This document shows, piece by piece, positions 8,153 to 17,348 of a stretch of 33,621 bases of DNA. How positions within the stretch are numbered: position 1 is the stretch's first letter; every line of letters begins with the position of its first letter. The notes under the pieces are model-generated. The model had not been told where the DNA came from. It did no database searches and saw only the letters and a program-made list of their open reading frames with translations. A program made the translations under genes and the position numbers. The stretch spans positions 1-33,621 of the forward strand of contig JAHBTC010000020.1 of NCBI GenBank assembly GCA_019638835.1. Direction: 5' to 3'. The DNA comes from Fimbriimonadaceae bacterium (lineage in GTDB: Bacteria; Armatimonadota; Fimbriimonadia; Fimbriimonadales; Fimbriimonadaceae).

Positions 8153-9199
8153 TCAGGTGAGCCGCTTGACGTCTTGGCTTCGATCCCGTGGACACACCAA
8201 AATTTCGTCGCCCGTCACAACTACGCAGAGATCATCCACTCCGAGTAGATTCACCCTCACCGCCGACTCCTCGTTGTAAATAACGCACTCGTTGGCATCG
8301 TCGAACCGGGCGCGGCCAATTGAGACGTTGCCCTCGGTGTCGCGGGGCAGACTGCGAGAGATCGAGTCCCAAGTCCCCAAGTCATCCCATTGGAAAGTCG
8401 CGGGAACAACCGCCACCGATTTGGCTCTCTCCATGAGGGCGATGTCTACTGGGTCGGAATCAAGTTCACTAAAGATCGCCACGGCGGCACCGGAATTCTG
8501 GCTGTGCATTTCCTGAACGATTCGGTGAAGGATCTCATGCATACCCGGTTGGGCTTGAGCGAGTTCGCGGTCAAATGCGTCGAGTGTGAAAAAGAACATC
8601 CCCGAGTTCCAGTAGAAGTTGCCTTGGTTGATGAACCCTTCTGCAGTTTCTCGATTCGGCTTCTCGCGGAATCGCTTGACTTTGAACCCGCCTTCAATAG
8701 CGGCTCCCGTCTCAATGTAACCGTATCCAGTGTCCGCGCGGTCCGGCTTTATGCCGATCGTCACGATCGTTTGGTCGCGGGAAGCGATTTGGAAAGCGGT
8801 CTCTACCGTCTCCAAGAACATTTCCATCGGCGCAATCCGGTGGTCAGCGGTCAGGATTCCAATTTCAAGTTTGCGCCACTCATCACCGCTGCTCGCCATG
8901 ATGCGGGCCATTGCCCAAATGATCGCGCCCATCGTGTTGCGCACGGCTGGCTCGGCATCGATTTGCTCCCCATGGAGTTCTGGCAGTTCTTCTCGGGTCG
9001 GCGTGATCAACCCGGGCGTCGTTTGGATTGATACGTGTTCTTTGCCCGCGATCCGCTCGGCGCGTTCGTAAGCCTGCTGAAGGAGTGATTTCTCAGGGTC
9101 GGCGAGGCGTAAGAATTGCTTCGGACGCTCCGGGCGAGAAACGGGCCAGAAGCGCTGTCCAGTGCCTCCGGCGATGATGACGACTCTGCGATCACTCAT
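8153..9199 (-). CDS. manC: Mannose-1-phosphate guanylyltransferase (GDP-mannose pyrophosphorylase)
   Basis: This 348-residue cytoplasmic enzyme makes GDP-mannose from GTP and mannose 1-phosphate. The N-terminal nucleotide-binding signature is G11GTGQRFWPVSR followed by RPKQF (K27). Later family features are GYGYIETG, FREKPN, YWNSGMFFF and WDDLGTWDS. At this length it is a single-function enzyme without the phosphomannose isomerase domain of bifunctional ManC/AlgA. Its product feeds mannosyl transfer and, through Gmd and Fcl encoded at 24945-26981, GDP-L-fucose. The gene ends 11 nt from the phosphatase gene, tail to tail, and shares a 75-bp intergenic start region (9200-9274) with the divergent nth gene. 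No Shine-Dalgarno is obvious before ATG 9199. Confidence 0.95.
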   Translation of the reverse strand: MSDRRVVIIAGGTGQRFWPVSRPERPKQFLRLADPEKSLLQQAYERAERIAGKEHVSIQTTPGLITPTREELPELHGEQIDAEPAVRNTMGAIIWAMARIMASSGDEWRKLEIGILTADHRIAPMEMFLETVETAFQIASRDQTIVTIGIKPDRADTGYGYIETGAAIEGGFKVKRFREKPNRETAEGFINQGNFYWNSGMFFFTLDAFDRELAQAQPGMHEILHRIVQEMHSQNSGAAVAIFSELDSDPVDIALMERAKSVAVVPATFQWDDLGTWDSISRSLPRDTEGNVSIGRARFDDANECVIYNEESAVRVNLLGVDDLCVVVTGDEILVCPRDRSQDVKRLT

Positions 9200-9274
9200 A
9201 AAAACGCGATATTGGCGGATGCGCCATCATGTAAGACGTTGTCCACTCCAACCCGCGCCGCGAAGGGTACCTCT

Positions 9275-9934
9275 GTGAGTTCGAAGGAGATTGACGTTAG
9301 GGACCTGTTACTTCTTCTAGAAGAGCATCATGGACAGGCCCGATACGTCCCCCGTTTTGACCCCATGGAGGAGTTGATTAGCTGCATCTTGAGTCAGCAC
9401 TCTTCGGACGCGGCATCATTCCCCGCTTTCACTCGATTGCGAGAAACCTTTCCTGAGTGGTCCTCGATGGCGAAAGCAGACCCGGTAGCGATCGCCGATG
9501 TGATTCGCAAAGCGGGACTTGCGAACCAGAAATCAAAGTCCATCATCAAGGTTTTGGGCGCGATCCACGATCGGTTTGGCGAATACTCGCTCGATGGATT
9601 GGTCGCAATGACGGATAAAGAGGCTGAGGCTTGGCTCTTGAGTTTGCCTGGAGTCGGGCCAAAGACAGCCGCGATCGTCCTTTGCTTCGCCCTTGGGCGC
9701 CACTCTGTGCCGGTGGACACCCATGTTTCGCGGGTCAGTAAGCGACTCGGCATTATTCCGCCAAAGATGACAGACGCTGCCGCGCACGTTTATCTCAAAG
9801 AACGTGTCCCTATCGGTCTTGCGTTTCGCTTTCACCTCGCACTCATCCAGCACGGGCGCAAAATCTGTCAGGCCAAGAAGCCTCAGTGTGAACTTTGCAA
9901 TCTAAGTCAAGTTTGTCCGGAGGCGAGAGTCTGA
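9275..9934 (+). CDS. nth: Endonuclease III (DNA glycosylase/AP lyase)
   Basis: This is a base-excision repair enzyme for oxidised pyrimidines, 219 residues from GTG 9275. The helix-hairpin-helix reads LPGVGPKTA with catalytic Lys130. The catalytic Asp148 follows in VDTHVSRV; the 18-residue spacing equals that of E. coli K120/D138. The C-terminal [4Fe-4S] cluster ligands have the classic C-X6-C-X2-C-X5-C spacing (CQAKKPQCELCNLSQVC). GTG 9275 is chosen because AAGGG lies about 8 nt upstream. The longer open frame to 9116 runs back into the manC coding region and adds a low-complexity leader. The stop overlaps the next start (TGATG), so nth heads a long coupled operon. Confidence 0.95.
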   Translation: MSSKEIDVRDLLLLLEEHHGQARYVPRFDPMEELISCILSQHSSDAASFPAFTRLRETFPEWSSMAKADPVAIADVIRKAGLANQKSKSIIKVLGAIHDRFGEYSLDGLVAMTDKEAEAWLLSLPGVGPKTAAIVLCFALGRHSVPVDTHVSRVSKRLGIIPPKMTDAAAHVYLKERVPIGLAFRFHLALIQHGRKICQAKKPQCELCNLSQVCPEARV

Positions 9935-12447
9935 TGGAGTGGAAGTCCTCGGCAGGGGGAGCCAAGTTGGTCGGTGAACTGGAAGCTTGCCGTGCCGACA
10001 TGAACGCAGCTTTGGGGGCCGTAGAGCGTTGGTTGCAGGGTCTCGCGAGCCCTGAGAATGCGTTATACGGTTTGGAAGCGTTTCCCGGCGGCGCGAAGGC
10101 TTTGGCAACAATTGTCGCGAACAGCCCCGCGTGGACCGATGTATTGATCCAAAACCCCGAGTTCGGCATGATCATGACGGACCCTTCTATGATCTGTGCT
10201 CCGGTGCAGGCCTCGGCCATCGAGGCCGAAGCGGCTAGGCTTGCCGAACTGAGCGTTTCGTACTCGCATGTTCTTGATCGAATCCGGTATCTGCGACAGA
10301 GGGAGACATTCCGTACGGTCGCGAACGAACTTTGCGGTTTTTGGTCGCCGCCCGAAGCATGGGCGGCCCTAAGCGAACTCGCCGACGGACTGATCCGTGC
10401 GGTTGTGTCCCGTCTCCCGGATGCTCCATCGGCACCGATAACGGTTGTCGCATTCGGAAAGCTAGGCGCGAACGAACTCAACCTTTCATCGGACATTGAT
10501 CTCGTCTACGTGACCGAAGACGATGCCCCTGATGGTGACGAAAAGAAAACCGAGAAGTGGGCCGGCGCCTTGGGGCGGGCGCTCAGTGACCGCATGGGGC
10601 GCGGCGCGGTGTACCGAGTGGACACTCGTCTCCGGCCCTTTGGTCGCTCGGGGCCGCTTGTTCCGAAGTGGCGCAGCGTCCGACGATACTATCGCGACTA
10701 CGCGGAAGCATGGGAGCAAATGGCCATCATCCGGAGCCGAGTAGTCGTTGGCCCCGGAGCCGAAGAGTGGGAAGCGATCCGGCAGGAGACCGCATTCCGG
10801 GGGGTGCGGGGCGAATGGGTGCTCGACGAGTTACGTTCGATGCGCCAGCAACTTGACACGTTCCGAGGTGAAAACGACCTGAAGCGAGCCCCCGGCGGAA
10901 TCCGGGACATTGAATTCGCAGTTCAGGTGCGTCAACTTTTGTTTGGGGCCGGAAACCCTTACCTGCAAACGCGCCGTACCCATGATGCGATTGACGCCCT
11001 GGCCTCTATCGGGCAAATGAGCGTGGAGACGGCGGATCGCCTAAAGCGCGCTTATGAACAGCTTCGCCATTGGGAGCATGGACTGCAATCCGTGGCGGAC
11101 AGCCAAACCCACGACTTACCGACAACGCAGGCGGCATGGGAGCGGCTGGCGGCGGCATGCCGGGTCGCCGACGGTGACACGCTGAAGGGGCAAGTAGACG
11201 AGACGAGAGCCGAGGTGCGCGTTCTTTACGACGAGTTGATGTCGCCGGGGGCCATACGATCACCCGTGAACACGCGGTCGCTTGTGCTTGGGAGCCTTGG
11301 CGAGAAGCGTCCTAACGCGGAACGATGGTTGGAAGCAATGACCGATCCCGGCCCGATCTATCAAGCTCTTGCCGAGAATGAGAGCAGTCTTCTACGAGTA
11401 CAAACCGTCCTTGAGCGCGCGCCAATTTTAGCGCCGGAATTAGGAGGGCAGCCAGCCCTGACCGAACTGATTGTATCGGGCGAAGTTATGGAGCCCGATG
11501 TACTGACTTCAGGGGGAGACTGGTCGCCTGACCGCTTGAGACGGGCTTGGCTGACGGCGGCGGTTCGATGGACGCTCGGAGTATCGGATTTCGGTCATGA
11601 ATGGTCCGTGGCGATGGACGCGGCATTTGCGAGGCTGAGCGAGCCGTTCGGATTGTTGGCGCTTGGTAGTTGGGCGATCCGCACGCCGGGGCTACGGTCC
11701 GATGCCGACGCATTTCTTTGGGCAGCAGAGGGCGTGACTGAATCCGATGCGCAGCGTGTGCTTCAAGGAGCGCAAAAGTGGCGAAGTGGAGGATGTCCTG
11801 TAACGCTGGATCTTCGATTAAGGCCGGAAGGGCGGCAGGGTGCCCTTGCGGTGACCGAGCCAATGCTTCGCCGATATCGAGAAACCCGCATGGAGCCTTG
11901 GGAAAGGATGGCGCTGGCCCGGTTCCGAGCCGTTGCTCGTGCAGATGAGGCGTCAGCCGCCATACTCAATGTTGTTCTGTCTGATCCCCTGACCCCAATG
12001 GAGTCAGCCTCACTCGCTTCCATGAAGCATCGTATCGAAACGGAGCGAGCAAGCGGCGCGCATCGCATGCGTCATCTAAAACATTCGCCCGGTGGACTCG
12101 ACGACATTGAGTGGATCGCTTTCCTTGGCGTATTGCATCATCCCGAAGTTCGCGAGGTTGGGCCCGAACTGCCGGCACTCCTCACACGCCTCGCAGGAGT
12201 GGGTTGGCTCAACGTTGTGGAATCGGCGGCCCTCACAGTAGCACACGCCCAACTGCACAACGTTCGGTTGACGATTGCCCTGCAAGGTTTTACGGACGAT
12301 GTGATCCCCGAAAACCCAGATAAACTGTCGGTCTTGGCGCACCAGTTTGGGGCGTCCGACGGAAACGCTTGGCTTGAACAAATGGAAGCCAATCGCAAAG
12401 AAGTTCGGGCGATCTTTGACGATGTCACCAAGCGATCGGCGAACTGA
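9934..12447 (+). CDS. glnE: Glutamine synthetase adenylyltransferase/deadenylase (GlnE family)
   Basis: This 837-residue bifunctional regulator of glutamine synthetase has two nucleotidyltransferase halves. The first half has the full motif G175KLGANELNLSSDIDL and a RAPGGIRDIEF helix motif. The second half keeps SPGGLDDIEW and LRLRPEGRQG, but its active-site motif is G578SWAIRTPGLRSDAD592. Only the glycine and the S-D-x-D part survive of GxLGxxELxxxSDxD. In the family the N-terminal half removes AMP and the C-terminal half adds it, so the changed half would be the adenylylating one. The protein is about 100 residues shorter than the E. coli enzyme. ATG 9934 overlaps the nth stop and has GGAGG 10 nt upstream; the open frame to 9895 lies inside nth. 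No glnA or glnB is in the window. Confidence 0.93.
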   Translation: MEWKSSAGGAKLVGELEACRADMNAALGAVERWLQGLASPENALYGLEAFPGGAKALATIVANSPAWTDVLIQNPEFGMIMTDPSMICAPVQASAIEAEAARLAELSVSYSHVLDRIRYLRQRETFRTVANELCGFWSPPEAWAALSELADGLIRAVVSRLPDAPSAPITVVAFGKLGANELNLSSDIDLVYVTEDDAPDGDEKKTEKWAGALGRALSDRMGRGAVYRVDTRLRPFGRSGPLVPKWRSVRRYYRDYAEAWEQMAIIRSRVVVGPGAEEWEAIRQETAFRGVRGEWVLDELRSMRQQLDTFRGENDLKRAPGGIRDIEFAVQVRQLLFGAGNPYLQTRRTHDAIDALASIGQMSVETADRLKRAYEQLRHWEHGLQSVADSQTHDLPTTQAAWERLAAACRVADGDTLKGQVDETRAEVRVLYDELMSPGAIRSPVNTRSLVLGSLGEKRPNAERWLEAMTDPGPIYQALAENESSLLRVQTVLERAPILAPELGGQPALTELIVSGEVMEPDVLTSGGDWSPDRLRRAWLTAAVRWTLGVSDFGHEWSVAMDAAFARLSEPFGLLALGSWAIRTPGLRSDADAFLWAAEGVTESDAQRVLQGAQKWRSGGCPVTLDLRLRPEGRQGALAVTEPMLRRYRETRMEPWERMALARFRAVARADEASAAILNVVLSDPLTPMESASLASMKHRIETERASGAHRMRHLKHSPGGLDDIEWIAFLGVLHHPEVREVGPELPALLTRLAGVGWLNVVESAALTVAHAQLHNVRLTIALQGFTDDVIPENPDKLSVLAHQFGASDGNAWLEQMEANRKEVRAIFDDVTKRSAN

Positions 12448-12452
12448 CGAAC

Positions 12453-13115
12453 ATGCACTGGCTCTTGATCCTCGCATCTTTCCTCATCGGTTCGCTACCG
12501 TTTGGGTTTTGGATTGGCCTGCTCTACGGCAAAGACGTCCGTAAGATTGGCAGCGGCAATACCGGTGCAACGAATGTCATTCGTGCTCTCGGCTGGGGGC
12601 CGGGCCTGTTTGTCTTCTTCTTGGATGTAGCAAAGGGCGCGGTCGCGAGTGCCGGAGCGCTCTGGTGGCAGAACCAGCCTGGACAAGCACCATTTCTTGG
12701 CATGCAACCAAGCGACTTTGCGTTGCTCTGCGGGGTTGTGGCGGTGGTCGGACATATGCTCAGTCCGTTTCTGGGTTTCAAAGGAGGCAAAGGGGTCGCG
12801 ACAGGTCTCGGTGCGATGCTCGGGGTAGCACCCGTCGTCGGTGGCATTGGGTTCGGAGGCTTCCTCGTGGTACTTGCGCTGACGCGTTACGTCAGCTTGG
12901 GAAGCGTGATCGGGGCTTGGGCGGCGTTTGCCACCGCCATTGCTACAGGGCAATCACCGCTCCTTCTCGGCGTATTCGGTCTTCTTTGTGCGTACATCAT
13001 CTATCGCCATGTCCCGAACATGAAGCGCTTACGTGAAGGAACAGAGCCTAAGCTTGGTCAAAAAACGCAACCTTCCACACCTGATGAGCCGGAAGAAGAG
13101 GTAGCGAAAACTTGA
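12453..13115 (+). CDS. plsY: Acyl-phosphate:glycerol-3-phosphate acyltransferase
   Basis: This 220-residue inner-membrane enzyme transfers an acyl chain from acyl-phosphate to the sn-1 position of glycerol-3-phosphate, the first step of phospholipid synthesis in bacteria that use PlsX/PlsY. The family signatures are present: IGSLPFGFWIG at the N-terminus, KIGSGNTGATNVIR (phosphate-binding loop), and FKGGKGVATGLGA in the middle. There are about five hydrophobic spans. The C-terminal 35 residues are a polar, Glu/Lys/Pro-rich tail beyond the usual end. The start is 5 nt after the glnE stop, and the stop overlaps the next ATG, so it belongs to the nth-lptD operon. PlsX is not in the window. Confidence 0.96.
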   Translation: MHWLLILASFLIGSLPFGFWIGLLYGKDVRKIGSGNTGATNVIRALGWGPGLFVFFLDVAKGAVASAGALWWQNQPGQAPFLGMQPSDFALLCGVVAVVGHMLSPFLGFKGGKGVATGLGAMLGVAPVVGGIGFGGFLVVLALTRYVSLGSVIGAWAAFATAIATGQSPLLLGVFGLLCAYIIYRHVPNMKRLREGTEPKLGQKTQPSTPDEPEEEVAKT

Positions 13116-13933
13116 TGGAGATGCTTGCGCTCGGGAACAAGATTGCGAGCAACACCGACTCATTTTTCTTAGGTTGTTTGATTTGGATTCCAATCGGGAT
13201 TTGGATCCTGCTGTTGATCAGACAGATGGTGGACCAGTATCTCAGCTTTCTGGTCGGCTTTATTGCGATGGCGGTCTTGGTTGGCCTCGGATGGACGGTA
13301 GCGAACATCTGGCATCCTATCCTTGCATGGGTGGTTTTTACCGTGGTGACCGCACCTCTCATCTTGCTGCCGATTATTGTCCTGCTCTTGCACCAGAGGG
13401 ACATCCATGCGGTCGAGGTCGAGGCTCTGGAAAGCGGGTACGCGATGCTTGGTTTACAGCCAACAAACACAATCGCCAAGTTCAAAGTCGCGGAAGGGGC
13501 GTGGAATTGCGGTTATCAGGGACACGCCATCGCTCTTGCCGATCTTGCCCTGACCGGGCAGAAACGTGATCTGTTTCGATGGGAGATTGCGGCCGTGGAG
13601 CGATGGAAGGATCAAGACTTGAGTGCGAACAAGTGGGCCGAGTTGCGATGTTTGCGATGTAACACGGGCGTCGCGCCTGGGCCAGCGTTTTGCCCGTCCT
13701 GCGGTGCGCCGTATTTGGCGGATCACGCTCGCGGCAGGCTCAATCCAACGTTGAAGGGGCAGAAATGGGTTGCCTCGTGGACGGCCGGAGCGTTGCTTGT
13801 GGTGGGGATGCCGTACGTAAGCATGTCGAATCTATCGAACGAATTCAAGGTGGGATCAATCCTTCTCATGTCTGTGCTGGGAATTGTCGCTTTGATTGCG
13901 GCATTCAAGAGGGGGCCGACACCCACTACCTGA
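13115..13933 (+). CDS. Membrane protein with central zinc ribbon, unknown function
   Basis: The 272-residue protein is not one I recognise. Three hydrophobic spans lie in the first 100 residues (about 12-32, 45-66 and 72-95). A soluble middle part resembles helical-repeat packing (residues ~105-165). Next comes a CxxC-X10-CxxC zinc ribbon (CLRCNTGVAPGPAFCPSCG), and two more spans close the protein (about 214-235 and 245-268). The ribbon is probably cytosolic. It is fused by stop/start overlaps to plsY upstream and to the LptF/G permease downstream (both TGATG). That suggests a role in envelope lipid or LPS handling, or regulation of it, but this is inference from position only. ATG 13115 is preferred over TTG 13112 because AGAGG lies upstream and the overlap matches the neighbouring junctions. 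Confidence 0.8.
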   Translation: MEMLALGNKIASNTDSFFLGCLIWIPIGIWILLLIRQMVDQYLSFLVGFIAMAVLVGLGWTVANIWHPILAWVVFTVVTAPLILLPIIVLLLHQRDIHAVEVEALESGYAMLGLQPTNTIAKFKVAEGAWNCGYQGHAIALADLALTGQKRDLFRWEIAAVERWKDQDLSANKWAELRCLRCNTGVAPGPAFCPSCGAPYLADHARGRLNPTLKGQKWVASWTAGALLVVGMPYVSMSNLSNEFKVGSILLMSVLGIVALIAAFKRGPTPTT

Positions 13934-15006
13934 TGCGCCAGATCGATCGCTACATTGTCAAGGAGATGATGGTTCCGCTCTTCACCGGCACCATCGTCAT
14001 TGCCATGCTCTTTATGGCGAATGACTTAATCGCGATCTTCAAGAATCTGAATACGGCAAACATGACGTGGGTGATGGTTGCGCAACTTGTTTTGCTCAAG
14101 TTTCCTGCATGGTTGAGTTTAACGATTCCGGTTGGTCTTACGATGGGTGTCAGTTTGGCACTCGCGAGGCTCACTCGTGAGAACGAAGTCACTGCGATGC
14201 GATCGGCGGGGATCCCGATTCGACGGTTACTTCGTCCAGTGGTTCTGGTCGGTTTATTGATGACGGTTGCGAACTGGTTTGTGGTTGAGAAACTGATGCC
14301 GCCCTCGGCGGCCCGTTTTCGAGAGTTGCAAACGCAGGTTGCGCTCCTTGCGACAGGGCCGGAGTTCGTATCCAACAAGATGATGTCGCTGGATCGCTAC
14401 ACCGTAAGGATGGGCACCGTGATGCGGCAACCGAACGGTGATGTCGAGATCCTCGATGTCCTCGCCATCGAAAACCCCCAGCCGAACACTTACTATATGT
14501 ATGTTTCAAAGCGAGGAACATACGATGCTGGAGTTTGGACATTTGAAGCCCCGACGGTCTTCGTGATTGAGAATGACCTGCCCTCGATCATTAAAAGTGG
14601 CAAACCGCTCACGATAAACGAGCCAATTCGAATCGCAGACGTGTTTGGACCGCCAATGGCGGAAGAGATGACCGCCGAGGACTTGAAGACGGCGATTGAC
14701 CAGGCTGCTGCTCGGGGCGATTCCAATCGAACATTGGAAGTCGCCTATCACTTCAAGTTCTCATTGCCGGCCTCGTGCGTCGTCTTTGCCATCGCGGGAG
14801 CGATGGCTTCGATACGCTACGCACGCACCGGAGCATTTGCCGGAGTGCTGATTAGTTTCGGACTCGTCGTTCTGTACTACAACTTGTTTGTCATTTGTCG
14901 GGAAATCATTGGACGTAACGGGTGGCTCCCGCCAATCGGGGCAGCGTGGTTGCCAAACCTGATCTATCTTGCGTTCGCGATTATTCTTGCTCGGAGGATT
15001 GAGTGA
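13933..15006 (+). CDS. LptF/LptG-family LPS export permease
   Basis: This 357-residue inner-membrane subunit of the Lpt transporter works with LptB to lift lipopolysaccharide from the inner membrane into the periplasmic bridge. It has the YjgP/YjgQ layout: an N-terminal start MRQIDRYIVKEMMVPL, three membrane helices in the first ~110 residues, the conserved RLTRENEVTAMRSAGIP coupling segment, a periplasmic beta-rich domain (about 115-260) and three C-terminal helices. ATG 13933 overlaps the previous stop; the much longer open frame back to 13690 lies inside the previous gene in another frame. Only one LptF/G-type gene is seen here, although the transporter normally uses two. The second may lie elsewhere, or the protein may be a homodimer. 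It is followed by lptD with a GTGA overlap. Confidence 0.93.
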   Translation: MRQIDRYIVKEMMVPLFTGTIVIAMLFMANDLIAIFKNLNTANMTWVMVAQLVLLKFPAWLSLTIPVGLTMGVSLALARLTRENEVTAMRSAGIPIRRLLRPVVLVGLLMTVANWFVVEKLMPPSAARFRELQTQVALLATGPEFVSNKMMSLDRYTVRMGTVMRQPNGDVEILDVLAIENPQPNTYYMYVSKRGTYDAGVWTFEAPTVFVIENDLPSIIKSGKPLTINEPIRIADVFGPPMAEEMTAEDLKTAIDQAAARGDSNRTLEVAYHFKFSLPASCVVFAIAGAMASIRYARTGAFAGVLISFGLVVLYYNLFVICREIIGRNGWLPPIGAAWLPNLIYLAFAIILARRIE

Positions 15007-17348
15007 GGGGCTTCGTCGCCGCATTGGGATGTCTTTTGGGTTCAGCGGTCATTGCGGCCGACTACGGCACGATGCTCGCTGAGACCTTGAAACTCCTTCC
15101 TACATCGCCCACACCCGATCCCACAACCTCGCCTCCCGACAAACCCCGGGTGGATCCAGGGGTTCAGATTCGCTCGGCCGGGAATACCACGATGCGGGGC
15201 GACGTAATCGTCCTCGAGAACGGTGCTGTGGTCGAATTTCGGGAAAGGACTCTTACGGCTGAGCATATGGAGATCAATTCACGGAACCGAACGGCGATTC
15301 TGACGGGGCAAGCGAACGTCGTTGGTCAAGGCGATGAGTTGACCGGCGAAGAGATACGCCTAGATATGCGGTACCGAACCTATAGTCTTCGGAACGGTGT
15401 TTCTCGAGTCTCTCCCGCGTGGTTAGAAGGCCGCGTGGTTACCCCGGTCTTCATCAACGCTGCCGATTTGCGCGGGCAGCCGGAACGGATTGAGGGGCGG
15501 GCCGTGCGCGTGACCACGTGCGATCACGAGGATCACCCCCACTATGACTTTGGGGCGGGCGGACTGGACGTGTTGCCCGGCGACCGAATCATTTTGCGCG
15601 GCGCAAGGATTCGCGCACTTGGGCGGACGATCCTACGTCTGCCAACCATCACGATCCCCTTGATTGAAGATGGAGATCGCTACTTGCCTGAGGTCGGTCA
15701 GAGCCCTGACGAGGGCTACTATATCAAGGCGCGGTTTTCGACGGAAGTGGGCACTGAAATTGTTGACTTTCTCACCGACTACATGACGAAACTGGGTTTG
15801 GGATTAGGATCGGAGTATCGCAACTCTCATGGCCTCACACGATTGTACGGAATCTTAGGTAGAGACCCGACCCTTACGGCGAGCCAAACCTATAGCGGAA
15901 ATGTTGGTCCAGGATTCCTCAACTTTGACGGACTCTATCAGAAGTCTGCTTACCAGTTTGCCCCGGAAACAACTGTTACTTCCGCTCGACTGAGTTATGC
16001 CCTGAATGGCTCGCAAGGGAACACCCTCCTCACGGCTTTCCGTAGCGGAACGGCTACGGGAGGTTTTACTTCGGCTGCCGAATCAGTTTCGATTTCAGAC
16101 CGTAGGACTTGGGGCGGTGGACCACGCATTGGCACAAGGCCATCGGTGCCTCGGCGTGAAGAAGTTTTGAGTCAAGACCCCAAGCCCACGGCTAGGAGTT
16201 CTCGTCCCCAGGGGCCACTAACGACGGACGTGAACTTTACGTGGAATCGATCGAGTTCTCAGTTCACGGGAGGCGGAACCGAAGCGGAGCGGCTCGACGT
16301 CAAGTTCGGTGCAAGGCAGAGTTTCTCAATGGCCGACGCGGAGTTTGCGTATGAAAGGAGCATTCCAATTTCCCAGACGACTAACTTCTTTGGCAATCGA
16401 GACCGAACACCTTTTCTCAGTCTTAGTTCAGATGCCGTAAGGTTAGGTTGGCTGACGAATAACGCTCCATTTCGAATGGATTTCGATACGAGCATTGGCG
16501 AACTCATAGATCCGACTCGGCGACGTCCTATCACCCGCATGACGTTTGAAACGGGTCTCCAAGGGTCTCCGCGATTCGATCGTAGCAATCCTTGGACCTT
16601 CAACTACTCGGGACGCTTTCTTCAAGGAATGTATTCGGACGATACGGCGCAATATATCCTCCGGTATGACGCTCGAGTGGGATATCGAGTGGGTTCGAAT
16701 TCATCTCTCGGTATCAACTATCGGACGAACAAGCCAGTTGGATTTACACCACTTGCAATAGACCGTCAAGGGCGATTTGATTCGGCGGGTTTCGATGCTC
16801 AGTTCAACTTCCGCAATGGACTGCAATTTCAAGCACAGACGGGATACGACTTTCTTGCGGGAATGCGGGGCATCGTGCCGTGGCAACAGGTGTCCTTCCA
16901 ACTGAATTATCTGCCAAATGATCGTTTACGCATCCGTACAAACGCGAACTACGATACATTCAGCCAGGTGTGGGGGTTTGTTCGGATGGACGCCGACTTC
17001 TGGATCTCAGATACGAGGGTTGTAACCGCAGTTCGGTATGACGCGCGACGATCGGTTTGGGGCGGGATCAGCGCCGTCGTTGAGGGCTTCCGGCTTGGCA
17101 AACTTGGTGGCAACTTCGGCGTGGACTACAACGGCTACACGCGGAGAATCGAAGCGCAGCAGTACGAACTAACGTACGATCTGCACTGCACTGAGGCCGT
17201 TCTGACGTTCTCGGAAACTCGCGCTGGATTCCGAGCGGGTCGGCAGATTGCGTTCTTTATCCGGATCAAGGGTCTGCCAGGAGGTAGCCCATTTGGAACG
17301 GGCAATCGAGGTCAAAACCTCTTCGGGGTGGGCGGGGCCGGATTCTAA
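15003..17348 (+). CDS. lptD: LPS-assembly outer-membrane protein, LptD-like
   Basis: This 781-residue protein has a signal peptide (FVAALGCLLGSAVIAA, cleavage before DYG) and a proline-rich linker (about 33-48). Next is an OstA/LptA-like beta-jellyroll (about 60-140), then a large beta-strand-rich barrel to the C-terminus. Two cysteines at family-typical places, C173 (TTCDHED) and C729 (DLHCTEAVLTF), could form the inter-domain disulphide known in LptD. The protein inserts LPS into the outer leaflet of the outer membrane, usually plugged by LptE, which is not seen here. GTG 15003 has GGAGG 5 nt upstream and overlaps the permease stop. Its presence together with the LptF/G permease is the main evidence that the organism is a diderm with LPS-like lipid. 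It ends in a 4-nt tail-to-tail overlap with the next gene. Confidence 0.92.
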   Translation: MRGFVAALGCLLGSAVIAADYGTMLAETLKLLPTSPTPDPTTSPPDKPRVDPGVQIRSAGNTTMRGDVIVLENGAVVEFRERTLTAEHMEINSRNRTAILTGQANVVGQGDELTGEEIRLDMRYRTYSLRNGVSRVSPAWLEGRVVTPVFINAADLRGQPERIEGRAVRVTTCDHEDHPHYDFGAGGLDVLPGDRIILRGARIRALGRTILRLPTITIPLIEDGDRYLPEVGQSPDEGYYIKARFSTEVGTEIVDFLTDYMTKLGLGLGSEYRNSHGLTRLYGILGRDPTLTASQTYSGNVGPGFLNFDGLYQKSAYQFAPETTVTSARLSYALNGSQGNTLLTAFRSGTATGGFTSAAESVSISDRRTWGGGPRIGTRPSVPRREEVLSQDPKPTARSSRPQGPLTTDVNFTWNRSSSQFTGGGTEAERLDVKFGARQSFSMADAEFAYERSIPISQTTNFFGNRDRTPFLSLSSDAVRLGWLTNNAPFRMDFDTSIGELIDPTRRRPITRMTFETGLQGSPRFDRSNPWTFNYSGRFLQGMYSDDTAQYILRYDARVGYRVGSNSSLGINYRTNKPVGFTPLAIDRQGRFDSAGFDAQFNFRNGLQFQAQTGYDFLAGMRGIVPWQQVSFQLNYLPNDRLRIRTNANYDTFSQVWGFVRMDADFWISDTRVVTAVRYDARRSVWGGISAVVEGFRLGKLGGNFGVDYNGYTRRIEAQQYELTYDLHCTEAVLTFSETRAGFRAGRQIAFFIRIKGLPGGSPFGTGNRGQNLFGVGGAGF

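Noticed and set aside
9843-10496. 217-codon minus-strand frame opposite glnE
   Set aside because: The plus strand carries clear GlnE motifs over the same bases. The minus product is Ala/Ser-rich shadow.
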